A stretch of DNA of 64,000 bases from NORP309 sp964352735 (GCA_964352735.1 CAYGTC010000015.1:1-64000), one strand, 5' to 3'; counted from the stretch's first letter, positions 36,927-47,118 are shown. A program made the numbers and translations. The notes: a model not told the origin generated them from the sequence alone.

Positions 36927-39668
36927 ATGAGACATAAAAAAATGATGATCACAGCCTTATTGTGTTCGTTTTTAATCATACAATCATATGCACAAGCAAA
37001 TGAAATAGACATTCCTTACCAACAATTCACACTTGATAACGGTCTTACTTTAATTGTCCATGAAGATAGAAAAGCCCCAGTTGTGGCGGTTAATATTTGG
37101 TATCATGTGGGCTCAAAGAATGAAAAAGAAGGCCGCACGGGTTTTGCTCATTTGTTTGAACACTTAATGTTCAATGGCAGCGAAAATTATGATGACGATT
37201 GGTTCAAACCTATGGACAGAATTGGTGCTACCAATCTCAATGGCACTACCAATCAAGATCGAACCAATTACTTTCAAACGGTTCCTAAAAATGCATTAGA
37301 TGCGACATTATGGTTAGAATCAGACCGAATGGGCCATCTGTTAGGTGCCATCACACAAGATAAACTCGATGAACAAAGAGGCGTGGTGCAAAACGAAAAA
37401 AGGCAAAGCGAAAACCAACCTTATGGCCAAGTTTTTTCAACCATACTGAAAAATGTTTACCCCAAAGGCCACCCTTATTCATGGTCAGTTATTGGTTCAA
37501 TGGAGGACCTAAACTCCGCCAGTCTTGAAGATGTCAAACAATGGTTTAACAGCAATTATGGTGCAGCCAATGCGACCATTGTTGTGGCTGGAGACATCTC
37601 AGCTGACATTGCATTAGAAAAAGTCAAAAAATATTTCGGGCATATCGCTTCTGGCCCTCCTTTAAGCAAACAGTCTGAATGGGTTGCCAAGCGCAATCAG
37701 AACCACAAACAAATCATGTACGACAGAGTACCACAAGCCCGCACCTATAAAATTTGGAATGTACCAGGAGTCCAATCAGCACAAACCGACTACCTAACAC
37801 TGGTATCTTCAGTGTTATCTGCTGACAAAAACTCCCGTTTATACAAAAGATTGGTTTATGATGAGAAAGTTGCTTCTGATGTCTCAGCTTTTTCATTTGG
37901 ATCAGAAATCGGTGGTTTATTTGGTATTGTAGCCACAGCATTAGATGAAAAAGACTTAGACTATATCAACAAAGCCATTGATGAAGAAGTCAACAAATTC
38001 ATAAAACAAGGTCCAACAAAAGCTGAGCTGGCCAGAGTCAAAACCAATTATCGAGCCAGTTTTATTCGTGGTTTAGAAAGGGTTGGGGGCTTTGGCGGAA
38101 AATCAGACATATTGGCCCGTTTTCATGTCTTTAATAACGATGCTGGAGCATTCAGAAATAATTTACAACGTGTTGCAAATGCCAGCACAAAACAACTCAA
38201 AGAATCCGCAAGTAATTGGCTTTCAGCAGGTCAATACCAACTTGATGTATTACCATTTGGCAACTACAGTCAAAGTGAAAATCAGGTAGATCGGTCCAAA
38301 GGGTTACCAGAAATCAGTGAACAACCGAGCATTGCATTTAATCAGTTTGAAAAAACCACCTTGTCTAATGGTCTCAATGTCGTTGTCGCCCCAAGAAGCA
38401 GTATTCCTATCGTGAGAATGCAAATGGTTATCGATGCAGGATTTTCCTCAGATACAGAGAATAAACATGGCGTCTCAAACTTAACCATGAAAATGTTAGA
38501 TGAAGGCACTGCATCATTATCAGCTTTAGAAATCAGTGAAATACAATCTCGCTTAGGCACAGTTATTAGCAGTAATGCCGGCTTAGACAGCGCCAATATC
38601 TTTTTGAATACACTGACTGAAAATTTATCCCCATCTTTGGAATTGTACGCTGACATCATCATGAACCCAAGTTTTCCGAAGGATGAGTTCATTCGCTTAC
38701 AGCAACAACAACTGGCTGAGGTCACCCAAGAAAAATCTTCGCCTTATGGCTTGGCTTATCGTGTTTTACCCCAGTTAGTTTATGGCAAAGGACACGCTTA
38801 TTCTAAGCCATTTTCAGGATTGGGTGATGAGCAATCCATCAAAAACATCACCACTGATGACCTAAAAAATTATTATGGGTCATGGTTCAAGCCTAATAAT
38901 GCCACATTGATTGTCACGGGTGACACCAACATGTCACAAATCAAGGCGCAATTAGAAAAAACTTTTAAAGATTGGAAACCAGGCCAAGTACCACAAAAAC
39001 AACTTGCCCTGGTTGAAAAACCCATTGAACCGATCATTTATGTAATGGACAGACCAGATTCACAACAGTCTGCCATTATCAATGCTCAAATTATGCCAAG
39101 GTATGGATTTGCTCAAGAAGCGTCATTACAAGCAGCCAATGAAGTATTGGGCGGCAGTTTTAATGCCAGGATGAACATGAATTTACGCGAAGACAAACAT
39201 TGGTCCTATGGCGCAAGAACCTCTATTGTCAATAATAAAGCCCAAAGGTTACTGATAACATCAACGCAGGTACAATCTGATAAAACAGCCGAATCCATCC
39301 AAGAAATTCAACAAGAGTTTTTAGGGATCACCGGAGAGAAACCAGCCACTGCTGCTGAATTACAAAGGGCCATTAATAAGATGACTCTGACCTTGCCAGG
39401 TCGATGGGAGACTGCAAGAGCTGTCGAACGTGATTTAGTAGAAATGGTAAAATATGGTCTCAGTGATGATTACTGGAATCAATACGCTCCACGAATGCGC
39501 ACACTGAACCTTGAAAAAGTAAATAATACTGCCCAATCCCTGATTGAGCCTCAACGCATGATTTGGGTTATTGTAGGTGATATGAAACAAACTGCTGAAA
39601 AAATAAAAGCTTTAAAAATTGGTAAGGTCATTCACCTTGATCAAAATGGTAAGGCCATCAATAAATAA
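36927..39668 (+). CDS. periplasmic M16 zinc metallopeptidase, two-domain
   Basis: A 913-residue pitrilysin-family peptidase with a signal peptide (MITALLCSFLIIQSYAQA). The first M16 half has the inverted zinc motif HLFEH (in FAHLFEHLMFNG). The second half, from about residue 470, begins LSNGLNVVVAPR and lacks the metal site, as usual. Such enzymes degrade small peptides in a closed chamber. GGAG precedes the ATG. It is a single gene with its own terminator. Confidence 0.9.
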   Translation: MRHKKMMITALLCSFLIIQSYAQANEIDIPYQQFTLDNGLTLIVHEDRKAPVVAVNIWYHVGSKNEKEGRTGFAHLFEHLMFNGSENYDDDWFKPMDRIGATNLNGTTNQDRTNYFQTVPKNALDATLWLESDRMGHLLGAITQDKLDEQRGVVQNEKRQSENQPYGQVFSTILKNVYPKGHPYSWSVIGSMEDLNSASLEDVKQWFNSNYGAANATIVVAGDISADIALEKVKKYFGHIASGPPLSKQSEWVAKRNQNHKQIMYDRVPQARTYKIWNVPGVQSAQTDYLTLVSSVLSADKNSRLYKRLVYDEKVASDVSAFSFGSEIGGLFGIVATALDEKDLDYINKAIDEEVNKFIKQGPTKAELARVKTNYRASFIRGLERVGGFGGKSDILARFHVFNNDAGAFRNNLQRVANASTKQLKESASNWLSAGQYQLDVLPFGNYSQSENQVDRSKGLPEISEQPSIAFNQFEKTTLSNGLNVVVAPRSSIPIVRMQMVIDAGFSSDTENKHGVSNLTMKMLDEGTASLSALEISEIQSRLGTVISSNAGLDSANIFLNTLTENLSPSLELYADIIMNPSFPKDEFIRLQQQQLAEVTQEKSSPYGLAYRVLPQLVYGKGHAYSKPFSGLGDEQSIKNITTDDLKNYYGSWFKPNNATLIVTGDTNMSQIKAQLEKTFKDWKPGQVPQKQLALVEKPIEPIIYVMDRPDSQQSAIINAQIMPRYGFAQEASLQAANEVLGGSFNARMNMNLREDKHWSYGARTSIVNNKAQRLLITSTQVQSDKTAESIQEIQQEFLGITGEKPATAAELQRAINKMTLTLPGRWETARAVERDLVEMVKYGLSDDYWNQYAPRMRTLNLEKVNNTAQSLIEPQRMIWVIVGDMKQTAEKIKALKIGKVIHLDQNGKAINK

Positions 39669-39686
39669 TCGATTCAAACTCATGTT

Positions 39687-39717
39687 AAATACCTCAAGCC
39701 AACATCTTGGGGTATTT
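39687..39717. terminator. bidirectional terminator between M16 protease and miaE
   Basis: A 12-bp stem AAATACCTCAAG / CTTGGGGTATTT with one G-T pair, between two convergent genes. The arms supply A/T-rich flanks in both directions. Confidence 0.55.
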
Positions 39718-39731
39718 GACATATCTTCTCA

Positions 39732-40310
39732 TTAATGTACTGCAGGCTTTATAGGACAAGATTGGATGATTTCTGCCTCGGCCATAAGCAATTGCTCCAA
39801 CCTCTCTTGTATTTCTTGTTCTGAATAATAATGATAAGCCAAAGAAATAAAAAGCTCGTAATGTCGATATTCAGCTGCTGCCAGACGTTGATAAAAATCC
39901 TTGATTTTGCCATCCGTCAAAGCTTCACCAACCAAGCCAAATCGTTCAGCGCCTCGTTTTTCTACAATACTGAACATCAATAAACGATCCAAAAGATAAT
40001 GCTTTGGATCTTTTCTGACATGCTTCATAAACGATCCAATATAATGACTGGTCTTGTCCGGTTGTTGTTGTAAACCTTTTTTTAGCATGATTTTTATCAC
40101 TTCTCGAAAATGCGCCATTTCTTCAATGGCCAAATCCACCATTTCTTTAACGATAATATCCTTATCAGGATAATGCACCACCATAGACATGGCCAATGTA
40201 GAGGCTTTACGTTCATTCGCCGCATGATCTATCAAAAAGGCATCAAAATCTGACATCACTGTTTCAATCCATTGAGGACTGGTTTTACATTTTAACTCGT
40301 AAGAATACAT
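39732..40310 (-). CDS. miaE: tRNA-(ms2io6A37) hydroxylase MiaE
   Basis: A ferritin-like di-iron monooxygenase of about 192 residues that hydroxylates ms2i6A at tRNA position 37. Iron ligands are visible as Glu/ExxH pairs: ANERKAS, EEMAHF, EKRGAERF and AAEYRHYEL. The ATG at 40310 (MYSYELKCK) is preferred to an upstream start that adds an unrelated hydrophobic stretch lying in the sdh terminator region. It follows sdhB but is separated from it by a strong terminator. Confidence 0.88.
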   Translation of the reverse strand: MYSYELKCKTSPQWIETVMSDFDAFLIDHAANERKASTLAMSMVVHYPDKDIIVKEMVDLAIEEMAHFREVIKIMLKKGLQQQPDKTSHYIGSFMKHVRKDPKHYLLDRLLMFSIVEKRGAERFGLVGEALTDGKIKDFYQRLAAAEYRHYELFISLAYHYYSEQEIQERLEQLLMAEAEIIQSCPIKPAVH

Positions 40311-40354
40311 AATATTATGAACTTTAATAGTAAGAAGAAAAAATTGAACGCTTA

Positions 40355-40391
40355 AAAAACAAAACGCCTGAGGGTTTACACTCCTCAAGCG
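40355..40391 (-). terminator. terminator of the sdhCDAB operon
   Basis: On the minus strand a 9-bp stem CGCTTGAGG / CCTCAGGCG (one G-U pair; 40383-40391 with 40365-40373) is followed by TTTTGTTTTTT. It is a textbook intrinsic terminator 30 bases after sdhB. Confidence 0.8.
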
Positions 40392-40420
40392 CCATGTTCA
40401 ATTTCTATTGATTGAAAATT

Positions 40421-41206
40421 TTAAAGCGCGTGACGTTCAGCAATCATTTTCTTGATTTCACCAATGGCTTTGCCAGGATTCAAACCTTTCGGACAAGTAT
40501 TGGTACAACTCATGATGGTATGGCAACGGAATACTTTAAATGGATCTTCTAAATCCTCTAATCGCTCCCCTGTATACTCATCACGTGAATCAGCCAAAAA
40601 TCGGTATGACTGTAACAACACAGCAGGTCCTAAATAACGATCACCATTCCACCAATAACTTGGACAAGATGTCTGACAACATGCACATAAAATGCATTCA
40701 TATAATCCATCAATTTTTTCTCGATCTTCAATCGATTGTAAACGTTCAGAATCAGGCAACGGTACTGAATCAGTTTGTATCCACGGTTGTACTGAAGCAT
40801 ATTGTGCATAAAAATGTGATAAATCAGGAACCAAATCTTTGATGACATCCATATGAGGTAATGGATAAACTGCCACTACATCACCTTTACAGTCATTCAT
40901 AGACTTAGTACATGCCAAAGTATTTGTTCCATCAATATTCATTGCGCAAGAACCACAAATCCCTTCTCGGCAAGATCTACGGTAAGTTAAGGTGGTATCA
41001 ATCTCATTTTTAACTTTATTTAAAGCATCCAAAACCATTGGACCACAGTTATCCATATCAATTTCATAGGTATCTGTCCTGGGGTTCTCCTGTGTATCAG
41101 GATCCCAACGGTATACTTTAAGTTTTTTGATATTTGAGGCACCATCAGCTTTGTGGTACTTACCTTTTTTAATTTTTGAATTTTTTGGTAAACTAAATTC
41201 TGCCAT
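40421..41206 (-). CDS. sdhB: succinate dehydrogenase iron-sulfur subunit
   Basis: About 261 residues. Ligands for the [2Fe-2S] cluster: SCREGICGSCAMNIDG; for the [4Fe-4S]/[3Fe-4S] clusters: CILCACCQTSCPSYWW and CHTIMSCTNTCPKGLNP. It relays electrons from the SdhA flavin to quinone in complex II. The ATG at 41206 (MAEFSLPK) comes one base after the sdhA stop; an earlier start would overlap sdhA. Slightly longer than E. coli SdhB because of a Lys-rich N-terminus. Confidence 0.97.
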   Translation of the reverse strand: MAEFSLPKNSKIKKGKYHKADGASNIKKLKVYRWDPDTQENPRTDTYEIDMDNCGPMVLDALNKVKNEIDTTLTYRRSCREGICGSCAMNIDGTNTLACTKSMNDCKGDVVAVYPLPHMDVIKDLVPDLSHFYAQYASVQPWIQTDSVPLPDSERLQSIEDREKIDGLYECILCACCQTSCPSYWWNGDRYLGPAVLLQSYRFLADSRDEYTGERLEDLEDPFKVFRCHTIMSCTNTCPKGLNPGKAIGEIKKMIAERHAL

Positions 41207-41207
41207 T

Positions 41208-43019
41208 TTAATAAACCCTCTTTGCTGGTGGAACAACTTCACACTCATCAGTTAATGTATACATGTGCACTGGTCTGTATTCAAAGCTGACCTCATTGTT
41301 TTTATCACAATAAGCCAAGGTATGTTTCATCCAGTTTTCATCATCTCGCTCTGGTAAATCTTCACGGGCATGTGCACCACGGGATTCTTTACGATTTTCA
41401 GCGCTCATGATGGTGACTTTAGCCTGAGACATCAGGTTTCGTAACTCCAGTGCTTCAATTAAGTCAGTATTCCAAATCAAAGAACGGTCAGTAATTTTAA
41501 GGTCTTTAAACTGCTCAACAATTGCAGCAACCTTTTCACAACCTTCTTCCAGTATTTTTTGATCTCTGAACACAGCAGCATTGGTTTGCATCACTTGTTG
41601 TAAAGACAAACGCATATCAGCAGTAGTTTGATTACCGTTTGCATGACGTATCGCATCAAAGTCTTTTAAAATTTGCTCAACAGCATCTGTTTTCAAATCT
41701 TGATGTTTGGTATCTGGCTTGATAGTTTGCGCACACCTTTGCGCAACAGCCCTACCAAAAACAACGATGTCTAACAGCGAATTAGACCCCAATCTATTTG
41801 CACCATGAACAGATACACAAGCCGCCTCACCAATTGCATACAACCCATTAACCACTGAATCCGGATCATCACCAACCTTATTGACCACTTCACCATGGTA
41901 ATTGGTAGGGATACCACCCATATTGTAGTGTACTGTTGGCAGTACTGGAATCGGTTCTTTTGTCACATCAACACCTGCAAAAATCTCTGCAGATTCAGCA
42001 ATCCCCGGTAACCTCTTATCGATCACTTCTGGGCCCAAATGCTCTAAGTGCAAATGTATATGATCTTTGTTTGGACCAACGCCACGTCCTTCATTGATTT
42101 CTATGGTCATCGCTCTACTGACCACATCTCGAGAGGCCAAATCTTTGGCTGATGGTGCGTATCTCTCCATGAAACGTTCGCCTTCTGAGTTGGTTAAGAA
42201 ACCGCCTTCTCCACGAACACCTTCGGTAATCAAACAGCCGGCGCCATAAATACCAGTCGGATGAAATTGCACAAACTCCATGTCTTGTAACGCCAACCCT
42301 GCTCTCAAAACCATGCCATTTCCATCACCAGTACATGTGTGTGCTGATGTACAAGAAAAATAAGTCCTTCCATAACCACCAGTGGCTAAAATGACCGCAT
42401 GTCCTCTAAATAAATGAATGCTGCCATCAGACATATCTATGGCAATCACACCTTTACATTCGCCATCTTCCATAACCAAATCTATGGCAAAATATTCAAT
42501 AAAGAAATTGGCGTCATGTTTCAAAGATTGTTGATAAAGTGTATGCAAAATCGCATGTCCAGTTCTATCAGCAGCAGCGCATGTTCTTTGGGCTGGAGGC
42601 CCTTTACCAAATTCTGTGGTCATACCACCAAATGGCCGTTGATAAATCTTACCTTCTTCAGTTCTAGAAAACGGTACGCCCTGATGCTCCAATTCAATCA
42701 CCGCAGGAACTGCTTCTCGGCACATATACTCAATGGCATCTTGGTCACCCAACCAATCAGAGCCTTTAACAGTATCATACATATGCCAGCGCCAATCATC
42801 TTTGCCCATGTTGCCAAGCGAAGCACTCATGCCTCCTTGTGCTGCAACAGTATGTGACCTGGTTGGAAAGACCTTTGTCACACAAGCCACTGAAAGACCT
42901 TCCATTGCCAAACCCATTGTTGCTCTGAGACCGGCTCCTCCAGCCCCGACAACCACTGCGTCGAACTTGTGTTCTATGACTTTATAACCCATGGTTGAAT
43001 TGTTTTTTGATTCAGACAT
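41208..43019 (-). CDS. sdhA: succinate dehydrogenase flavoprotein subunit
   Basis: 603 residues. FAD Rossmann motif VVVGAGGAGLRA, the flavinylated His in RSHTVAAQGGMSAS, and the dicarboxylate site HPTGIYGAGCLITEGVRGEGG. It oxidises succinate to fumarate in the TCA cycle on the cytoplasmic face of complex II. It lies between sdhD and sdhB in the standard CDAB order. Confidence 0.98.
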   Translation of the reverse strand: MSESKNNSTMGYKVIEHKFDAVVVGAGGAGLRATMGLAMEGLSVACVTKVFPTRSHTVAAQGGMSASLGNMGKDDWRWHMYDTVKGSDWLGDQDAIEYMCREAVPAVIELEHQGVPFSRTEEGKIYQRPFGGMTTEFGKGPPAQRTCAAADRTGHAILHTLYQQSLKHDANFFIEYFAIDLVMEDGECKGVIAIDMSDGSIHLFRGHAVILATGGYGRTYFSCTSAHTCTGDGNGMVLRAGLALQDMEFVQFHPTGIYGAGCLITEGVRGEGGFLTNSEGERFMERYAPSAKDLASRDVVSRAMTIEINEGRGVGPNKDHIHLHLEHLGPEVIDKRLPGIAESAEIFAGVDVTKEPIPVLPTVHYNMGGIPTNYHGEVVNKVGDDPDSVVNGLYAIGEAACVSVHGANRLGSNSLLDIVVFGRAVAQRCAQTIKPDTKHQDLKTDAVEQILKDFDAIRHANGNQTTADMRLSLQQVMQTNAAVFRDQKILEEGCEKVAAIVEQFKDLKITDRSLIWNTDLIEALELRNLMSQAKVTIMSAENRKESRGAHAREDLPERDDENWMKHTLAYCDKNNEVSFEYRPVHMYTLTDECEVVPPAKRVY

Positions 43020-43028
43020 AATTAACCC

Positions 43029-43403
43029 TTATGAAATAAGTTTTGATAATGAAAAAAAGCTCACTAAAATCATCGAAAACATGGCAAATTTAACCATGGT
43101 TAACATGAATAACGCTACACTTTTGTTATGGACATAATCTTCAATGATGACTTGCAAACCCAAAGCCCCATGATAAACAACTGTAATGCTCCATAAAGCC
43201 ATCAATATGGCTGGCACGGGATTATACAACCATTGCATTACCATATCTGGAGACAATGAGTCTAAGCGCATTAATGAAATAACAAACCACAATCCCAAAG
43301 GCACCATTAAAGCCCCTGACAATCTTTGCATCCACCAATGGCTGAAGCCATGTTTGGCTGTACCCAACCCTTTTACCTTCTTAATATCACTTCTGTATTG
43401 CAT
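43029..43403 (-). CDS. sdhD: succinate dehydrogenase membrane anchor SdhD
   Basis: About 124 residues with three membrane helices. The N-terminus has GFSHWWMQRLSGALMVPLGL. The heme-ligand region is YHGALGLQVIIEDYVH. With SdhC it binds heme b and ubiquinone. The ATG at 43403 follows the sdhC stop by two bases. Confidence 0.93.
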   Translation of the reverse strand: MQYRSDIKKVKGLGTAKHGFSHWWMQRLSGALMVPLGLWFVISLMRLDSLSPDMVMQWLYNPVPAILMALWSITVVYHGALGLQVIIEDYVHNKSVALFMLTMVKFAMFSMILVSFFSLSKLIS

Positions 43404-43405
43404 GC

Positions 43406-43783
43406 TTAAGCTCCCACGATCCAAATCAATGCTGTAGAAATTAGGGCCAATGCCACGACTAACAGTCCTGACTTTTTGACATCTGAAAGTTCAAAACCTT
43501 TGCCCACATCCCAAAACATATGGCGTATACCATTAAAAAAATGATAACAAAAAGCAAAAGTCCACATGAGTAAAAGAATTTTACCAAAGACAGTTGAGAA
43601 AAAAAGATAAAGCGACACGGCTAAGGTTGACATATATGCCAAACTGAATAACCACAAAACAAGTACCACTGCTCCAGCAGAAAGAGCCAAACCCGTTAAT
43701 CTATGCAAAATAGATAGCTTTGCGGACAATGGCATCTTGTAGATTTGAAGATGCGGAGACAAAGGCCTATTCGATGTTTTCAT
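43406..43783 (-). CDS. sdhC: succinate dehydrogenase cytochrome b556 subunit SdhC
   Basis: A 125-residue three-helix anchor. The quinone-site motif is LSILHRLTGLAL near residue 25 (Ser, Arg). The heme ligand is in FCYHFFNGIRHMFWD. It is the first gene of sdhCDAB, divergent from ygfZ with 127 bases between. Confidence 0.95.
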   Translation of the reverse strand: MKTSNRPLSPHLQIYKMPLSAKLSILHRLTGLALSAGAVVLVLWLFSLAYMSTLAVSLYLFFSTVFGKILLLMWTFAFCYHFFNGIRHMFWDVGKGFELSDVKKSGLLVVALALISTALIWIVGA

Positions 43784-43910
43784 TATTAAACCCCTCAGTT
43801 TATTACCTGCAATTAATGCAAATGGAAAAATATATCGGTTAAGTTCATTTATTATGTATATTGTTGCGTAATTATAATAGAATTTTAATTTTGCTGTAAG
43901 GTATTTATCA

Positions 43911-44624
43911 GTGAGTCATCAAGATAATTCTAAAAATTTACTACCAATCAATTCAATTGCGTCATTATTAACGTTCACGGGTGAAAATATTGTGGACTTT
44001 TTAAATAATTTGCTTATTTCGCAACTCAAAGACTTAAAAAGGAATGCTTATCATTACACAGCTTTGTGTAACCCTAAAGGCAGAATCATCTCTTCGTTTT
44101 GGATTAATATCATCGAAACCACCAATGATCAAAAAGTCAATTTAATTTGTCCAAAAAATATGATTGAGAACACCATACAATTTTTCAACATGAGAAAATT
44201 CAGGCTCAAAATAAAAATTGAGCTCAGTGATGATTTTCTGTGGTTAAATACCAATGATTTATCCATTCATCTTGGCAAACAGGAACCATCAACTAAGCAG
44301 GACTCAACCGAAGCCTTTTATTTGGCACTCTTTCAACACAACCTGCCGTGGATCGATGTCGATAATACTGAAAAATTTATCCCACAACACATTAACCTTG
44401 ACCAACATGACAATGTCATGAGTTTTACCAAAGGTTGTTATCCTGGCCAGGAAATCATTGCACGACTTAAATACCTGGGGAAAATCAAAAAACGCATGAT
44501 GTTATTGTCTGATGTTGATAAAAAAGACTTAGAAAGTAAAATTGACAAAAACAAGCAGGTTTCACCTATGGTCATTGACTCTAACAATCATGAATACAAA
44601 GTGCAGGTAATCGCCAGTGTTTAA
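43911..44624 (+). CDS. ygfZ: folate-binding YgfZ/GcvT-like protein
   Basis: A 237-residue tetrahydrofolate-binding protein that aids assembly or repair of iron-sulfur enzymes. Signature K-G-C-Y-x-G-Q-E in FTKGCYPGQEIIARL, with the conserved Cys. The start is GTG. Its place beside sdhCDAB, which needs three Fe-S clusters, is common in gammaproteobacteria and fits its role. It is shorter than the E. coli protein (326). Confidence 0.88.
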   Translation: MSHQDNSKNLLPINSIASLLTFTGENIVDFLNNLLISQLKDLKRNAYHYTALCNPKGRIISSFWINIIETTNDQKVNLICPKNMIENTIQFFNMRKFRLKIKIELSDDFLWLNTNDLSIHLGKQEPSTKQDSTEAFYLALFQHNLPWIDVDNTEKFIPQHINLDQHDNVMSFTKGCYPGQEIIARLKYLGKIKKRMMLLSDVDKKDLESKIDKNKQVSPMVIDSNNHEYKVQVIASV

Positions 44625-44933
44625 AACACTAGACGAATCAATTAAAATTCTTATCTTAGCACTTTTAAATTTCTAAAATTCAATACAGCAACCTGTCTGT
44701 ATTATTAACCAGGCTGCAATAGATAGTATGAGTGAATTCATAGCCTTCATCTTCTTGGCATATGATTTCACCTTATTATCTGCAAGCTATGCCTTAATAC
44801 AAACCTTTCTTATTACCCTGAATTTAGCCCATGATAGTTCCGAGCTAGTAGATGCTTTTTGTGTTGAATTTTATAGACTTTTGTGGTATAAAAATAATAA
44901 CGGTGGGTAAATAGATGTTCAGGAACATAGATT
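44625..44933. other. intergenic region with one inverted repeat
   Basis: AATACAG (44682-44688) pairs with CTGTATT (44697-44703) around eight bases; no T-run follows. A 60-codon frame at 44728-44910 lacks a ribosome site and was not accepted as a gene. The remainder probably holds the promoter of the next gene. Confidence 0.4.
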
Positions 44934-45734
44934 ATGAGAAACAGTTTTATTTTCCAATGTATTTTTTTTTCATTGGCACTATTCAATGCACAAGCATCAC
45001 ACGCTGATAAATATACTTTATTAGTCGAGGCCACCTATGCGCCGGATAGAGGCAAAGAAGTTTATGAGACCTTCACAAAATGGTTAGGTAAACAAATAGG
45101 TCATGAAATTGAAATTATTATCGATAATAATTATTACTCATATTGGCGACAAATACATGGCAAAAGAACCCCTGATTTCACCTTCGACTCACCTCATATA
45201 GCGGCCTTTAGAGCGATTAAAAAACAATACCGTCCTGTGGCAGTAACCCAAGAAGACTTGGTTTTTCACTTGGTATCCTTGGAGGAAATCCCAGAAGATA
45301 CCACCATAGAAAAACACCTGACCAATAAGAAAGTAGCCATGCTGCCAAATCCCAGTTTAGCTTCAATTTATTTCAAACAATGGTTTAATGATTTATTTGC
45401 TTCACCACAAAAAAATGTGGCGGCGCTTGATTGGCAAGAAACCATTGATATTGTATACGATGGAGAGGCTCAAGCTGCCATTATTCCTCACTGGATGTAC
45501 AACTTATATCCTAATTTTGTTTCACTAAAACAAAGTCCCCCAATACCCGGAAGAACATTCATGGCATCACCAAATGTTCCTAAAAAGATCGTTGATAAAC
45601 TGCAAAATGTCTTACTGACAATGCATCAAATAACTGAAGAAGGCTATGATTCATCATATGAACTGAATACGGCAGGTTTCAAAGAAGTTGATTTGTCACG
45701 CTATGAGCATTTGATTGACCTTTTACCAAATTAA
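44934..45734 (+). CDS. PhnD-type periplasmic substrate-binding protein
   Basis: 266 residues with a signal peptide ending QASHA. The PhnD/SsuA-like fold is recognised from LLVEATYAPDRGKEVYETFTKWL, TPDFTFDSPHIAAFRAI and the recurring motif around VAMLPNPSLASIYFKQW. Phosphate/phosphonate-type ligands are typical for the family, but no ABC permease or ATPase is adjacent. It may be an orphan sensor or binding protein; the ligand is unknown. Confidence 0.75.
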   Translation: MRNSFIFQCIFFSLALFNAQASHADKYTLLVEATYAPDRGKEVYETFTKWLGKQIGHEIEIIIDNNYYSYWRQIHGKRTPDFTFDSPHIAAFRAIKKQYRPVAVTQEDLVFHLVSLEEIPEDTTIEKHLTNKKVAMLPNPSLASIYFKQWFNDLFASPQKNVAALDWQETIDIVYDGEAQAAIIPHWMYNLYPNFVSLKQSPPIPGRTFMASPNVPKKIVDKLQNVLLTMHQITEEGYDSSYELNTAGFKEVDLSRYEHLIDLLPN

Positions 45735-45881
45735 ATCCATGAATAGAATGACAGCAATTTTGTCATATTAACCCGGCTAGATAATCTAAAAGCCCATCAA
45801 CAAATGCTGAAAAATAATTACTGTTTTACTAAGTTGAATTTATGGGTATAATATAAATTATAATTATTAAAACATTTTTCA

Positions 45882-46250
45882 ATGGAAAAAAAAGACCCAT
45901 CATCTAATAACAGGCGTCAGTTTGAAAGACTTTCATTTGTGAGCAACATGCAATTGTTTTCTGGCTCAGCCGTGTGGACATGTGAAATGATTGATATCTC
46001 ACTGAAAGGTGTATTATTTACAAAACCCGAAAATTGGCCCGGCAAGATATCTGACATTTACAGATTATCGATGGCCTTGACAAACTCACCAAATATAAGC
46101 ATGAGCATTGAGATTGCTCATATTGATGACACCACCATCGGTGCTAAATGGAATAAAATTGATGTGGGTAGCTTCAGCCGCCTGAAAAGATTGCTTGAAC
46201 TCAATACTGTCGACAGACACCGCATTTCAAAAGAAATTTCATTCCTTTAA
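45882..46250 (+). CDS. PilZ-domain protein, probable c-di-GMP effector
   Basis: A 122-residue single-domain PilZ protein. The c-di-GMP signature is present: RRQFERLS (RxxxR type) at residues 11-18, and the D-x-S-x-x-G element as MIDISLKGVLF. Single-domain PilZ proteins bind c-di-GMP and alter motility, pili or polysaccharide. It converges with a methyltransferase gene. The GGDEF-EAL protein at 19-22 kb is one possible source of its ligand. Confidence 0.85.
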   Translation: MEKKDPSSNNRRQFERLSFVSNMQLFSGSAVWTCEMIDISLKGVLFTKPENWPGKISDIYRLSMALTNSPNISMSIEIAHIDDTTIGAKWNKIDVGSFSRLKRLLELNTVDRHRISKEISFL

Positions 46251-46291
46251 ATACCACTAACTCTGAAGCCCTATTTAATTTAGTGCATAAA

Positions 46292-47071
46292 TTAAGGCAA
46301 TGCGACAATATAACAGACCCAGCCAGCATCAGCTGTACCTTGTTTGGTGGCAACAAAAATACCATCACCTTCTCCCGATTTTTCATCAGTACCTTCCCAA
46401 TAGACATCTACTTGGGAAAAGCCAGCTTCATATAATAACTCTTGAAGCTCAGGCAGTGTCCATAAACGCCAATAATAAGAGAAAGCGCGATTATACTCAG
46501 TTCCATCATCGGTTTTAAAATGAATATAACACTGCATTTCAGAGTTGATAGGGTTAAAAGAAGCTTGCTCCCAAGTATAAGTAAAACCGTCACATACTCG
46601 ATCTTCTTTCAATTCTTTAGCGGCTTCATAACCCCCAAATGCATCCAGAAAAAAAACGCCAGTTGATTCCAGTGATTCTCTTACAGAAATAAAATAATCT
46701 GTCATTTTTTGCCTGTCCATAAATAAAAAATAACTGAAATTCATCGCCAATACAACGTCCATTTTATCAATGCCAGATGACCTAACATCTGCTTCAACAA
46801 AAGTAAGGTTTTCAGCGTTCTTCACGACAGGGCTGACATTTTCATGCCCCCATGCCAATACATTGGCATCTAAATCAACCGCCCAAGCCTTATTATCAGT
46901 GTGCCTTGAAACCCACTCTCCTGATGTTTGACCAGTACCAGAAAAATCTTCTCTTAAATGACGAGCTTCATTGCCCCTTATATCCAAATATGTCGCAGAA
47001 ACAAAATCAATCTCTGCCTCAACACATTGAACTGCTTGTTGATACATATGATGAATATCGTGTTTTTTCAT
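46292..47071 (-). CDS. class I SAM-dependent methyltransferase
   Basis: 259 residues. SAM-binding motifs are LREDFSGTGQTSGEW (motif I position), WAVDLDANVLAWG (acidic end of beta-2) and LTFVEADVRS. The motif VVLAMNFSYFLFMDRQ follows. The substrate is unknown. It is upstream of the mdh terminator on the same strand as mdh but separated from it, so it is its own unit. Confidence 0.8.
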   Translation of the reverse strand: MKKHDIHHMYQQAVQCVEAEIDFVSATYLDIRGNEARHLREDFSGTGQTSGEWVSRHTDNKAWAVDLDANVLAWGHENVSPVVKNAENLTFVEADVRSSGIDKMDVVLAMNFSYFLFMDRQKMTDYFISVRESLESTGVFFLDAFGGYEAAKELKEDRVCDGFTYTWEQASFNPINSEMQCYIHFKTDDGTEYNRAFSYYWRLWTLPELQELLYEAGFSQVDVYWEGTDEKSGEGDGIFVATKQGTADAGWVCYIVALP

Positions 47072-47082
47072 GTTCTTTCCTC

Positions 47083-47118
47083 AAAAAAAAACCTTGGCAA
47101 TAATTAAACCAAGGTTTT
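47083..47118 (-). terminator. mdh terminator
   Basis: On the minus strand a 10-bp perfect stem AAAACCTTGG / CCAAGGTTTT (47109-47118 with 47088-47097) is followed by a T-run. It lies 22 bases past the mdh stop. Confidence 0.85.

Noticed and set aside
44728..44910. 60-codon hydrophobic frame
   Set aside because: No ribosome site, no coupling to a neighbour and no recognisable family.
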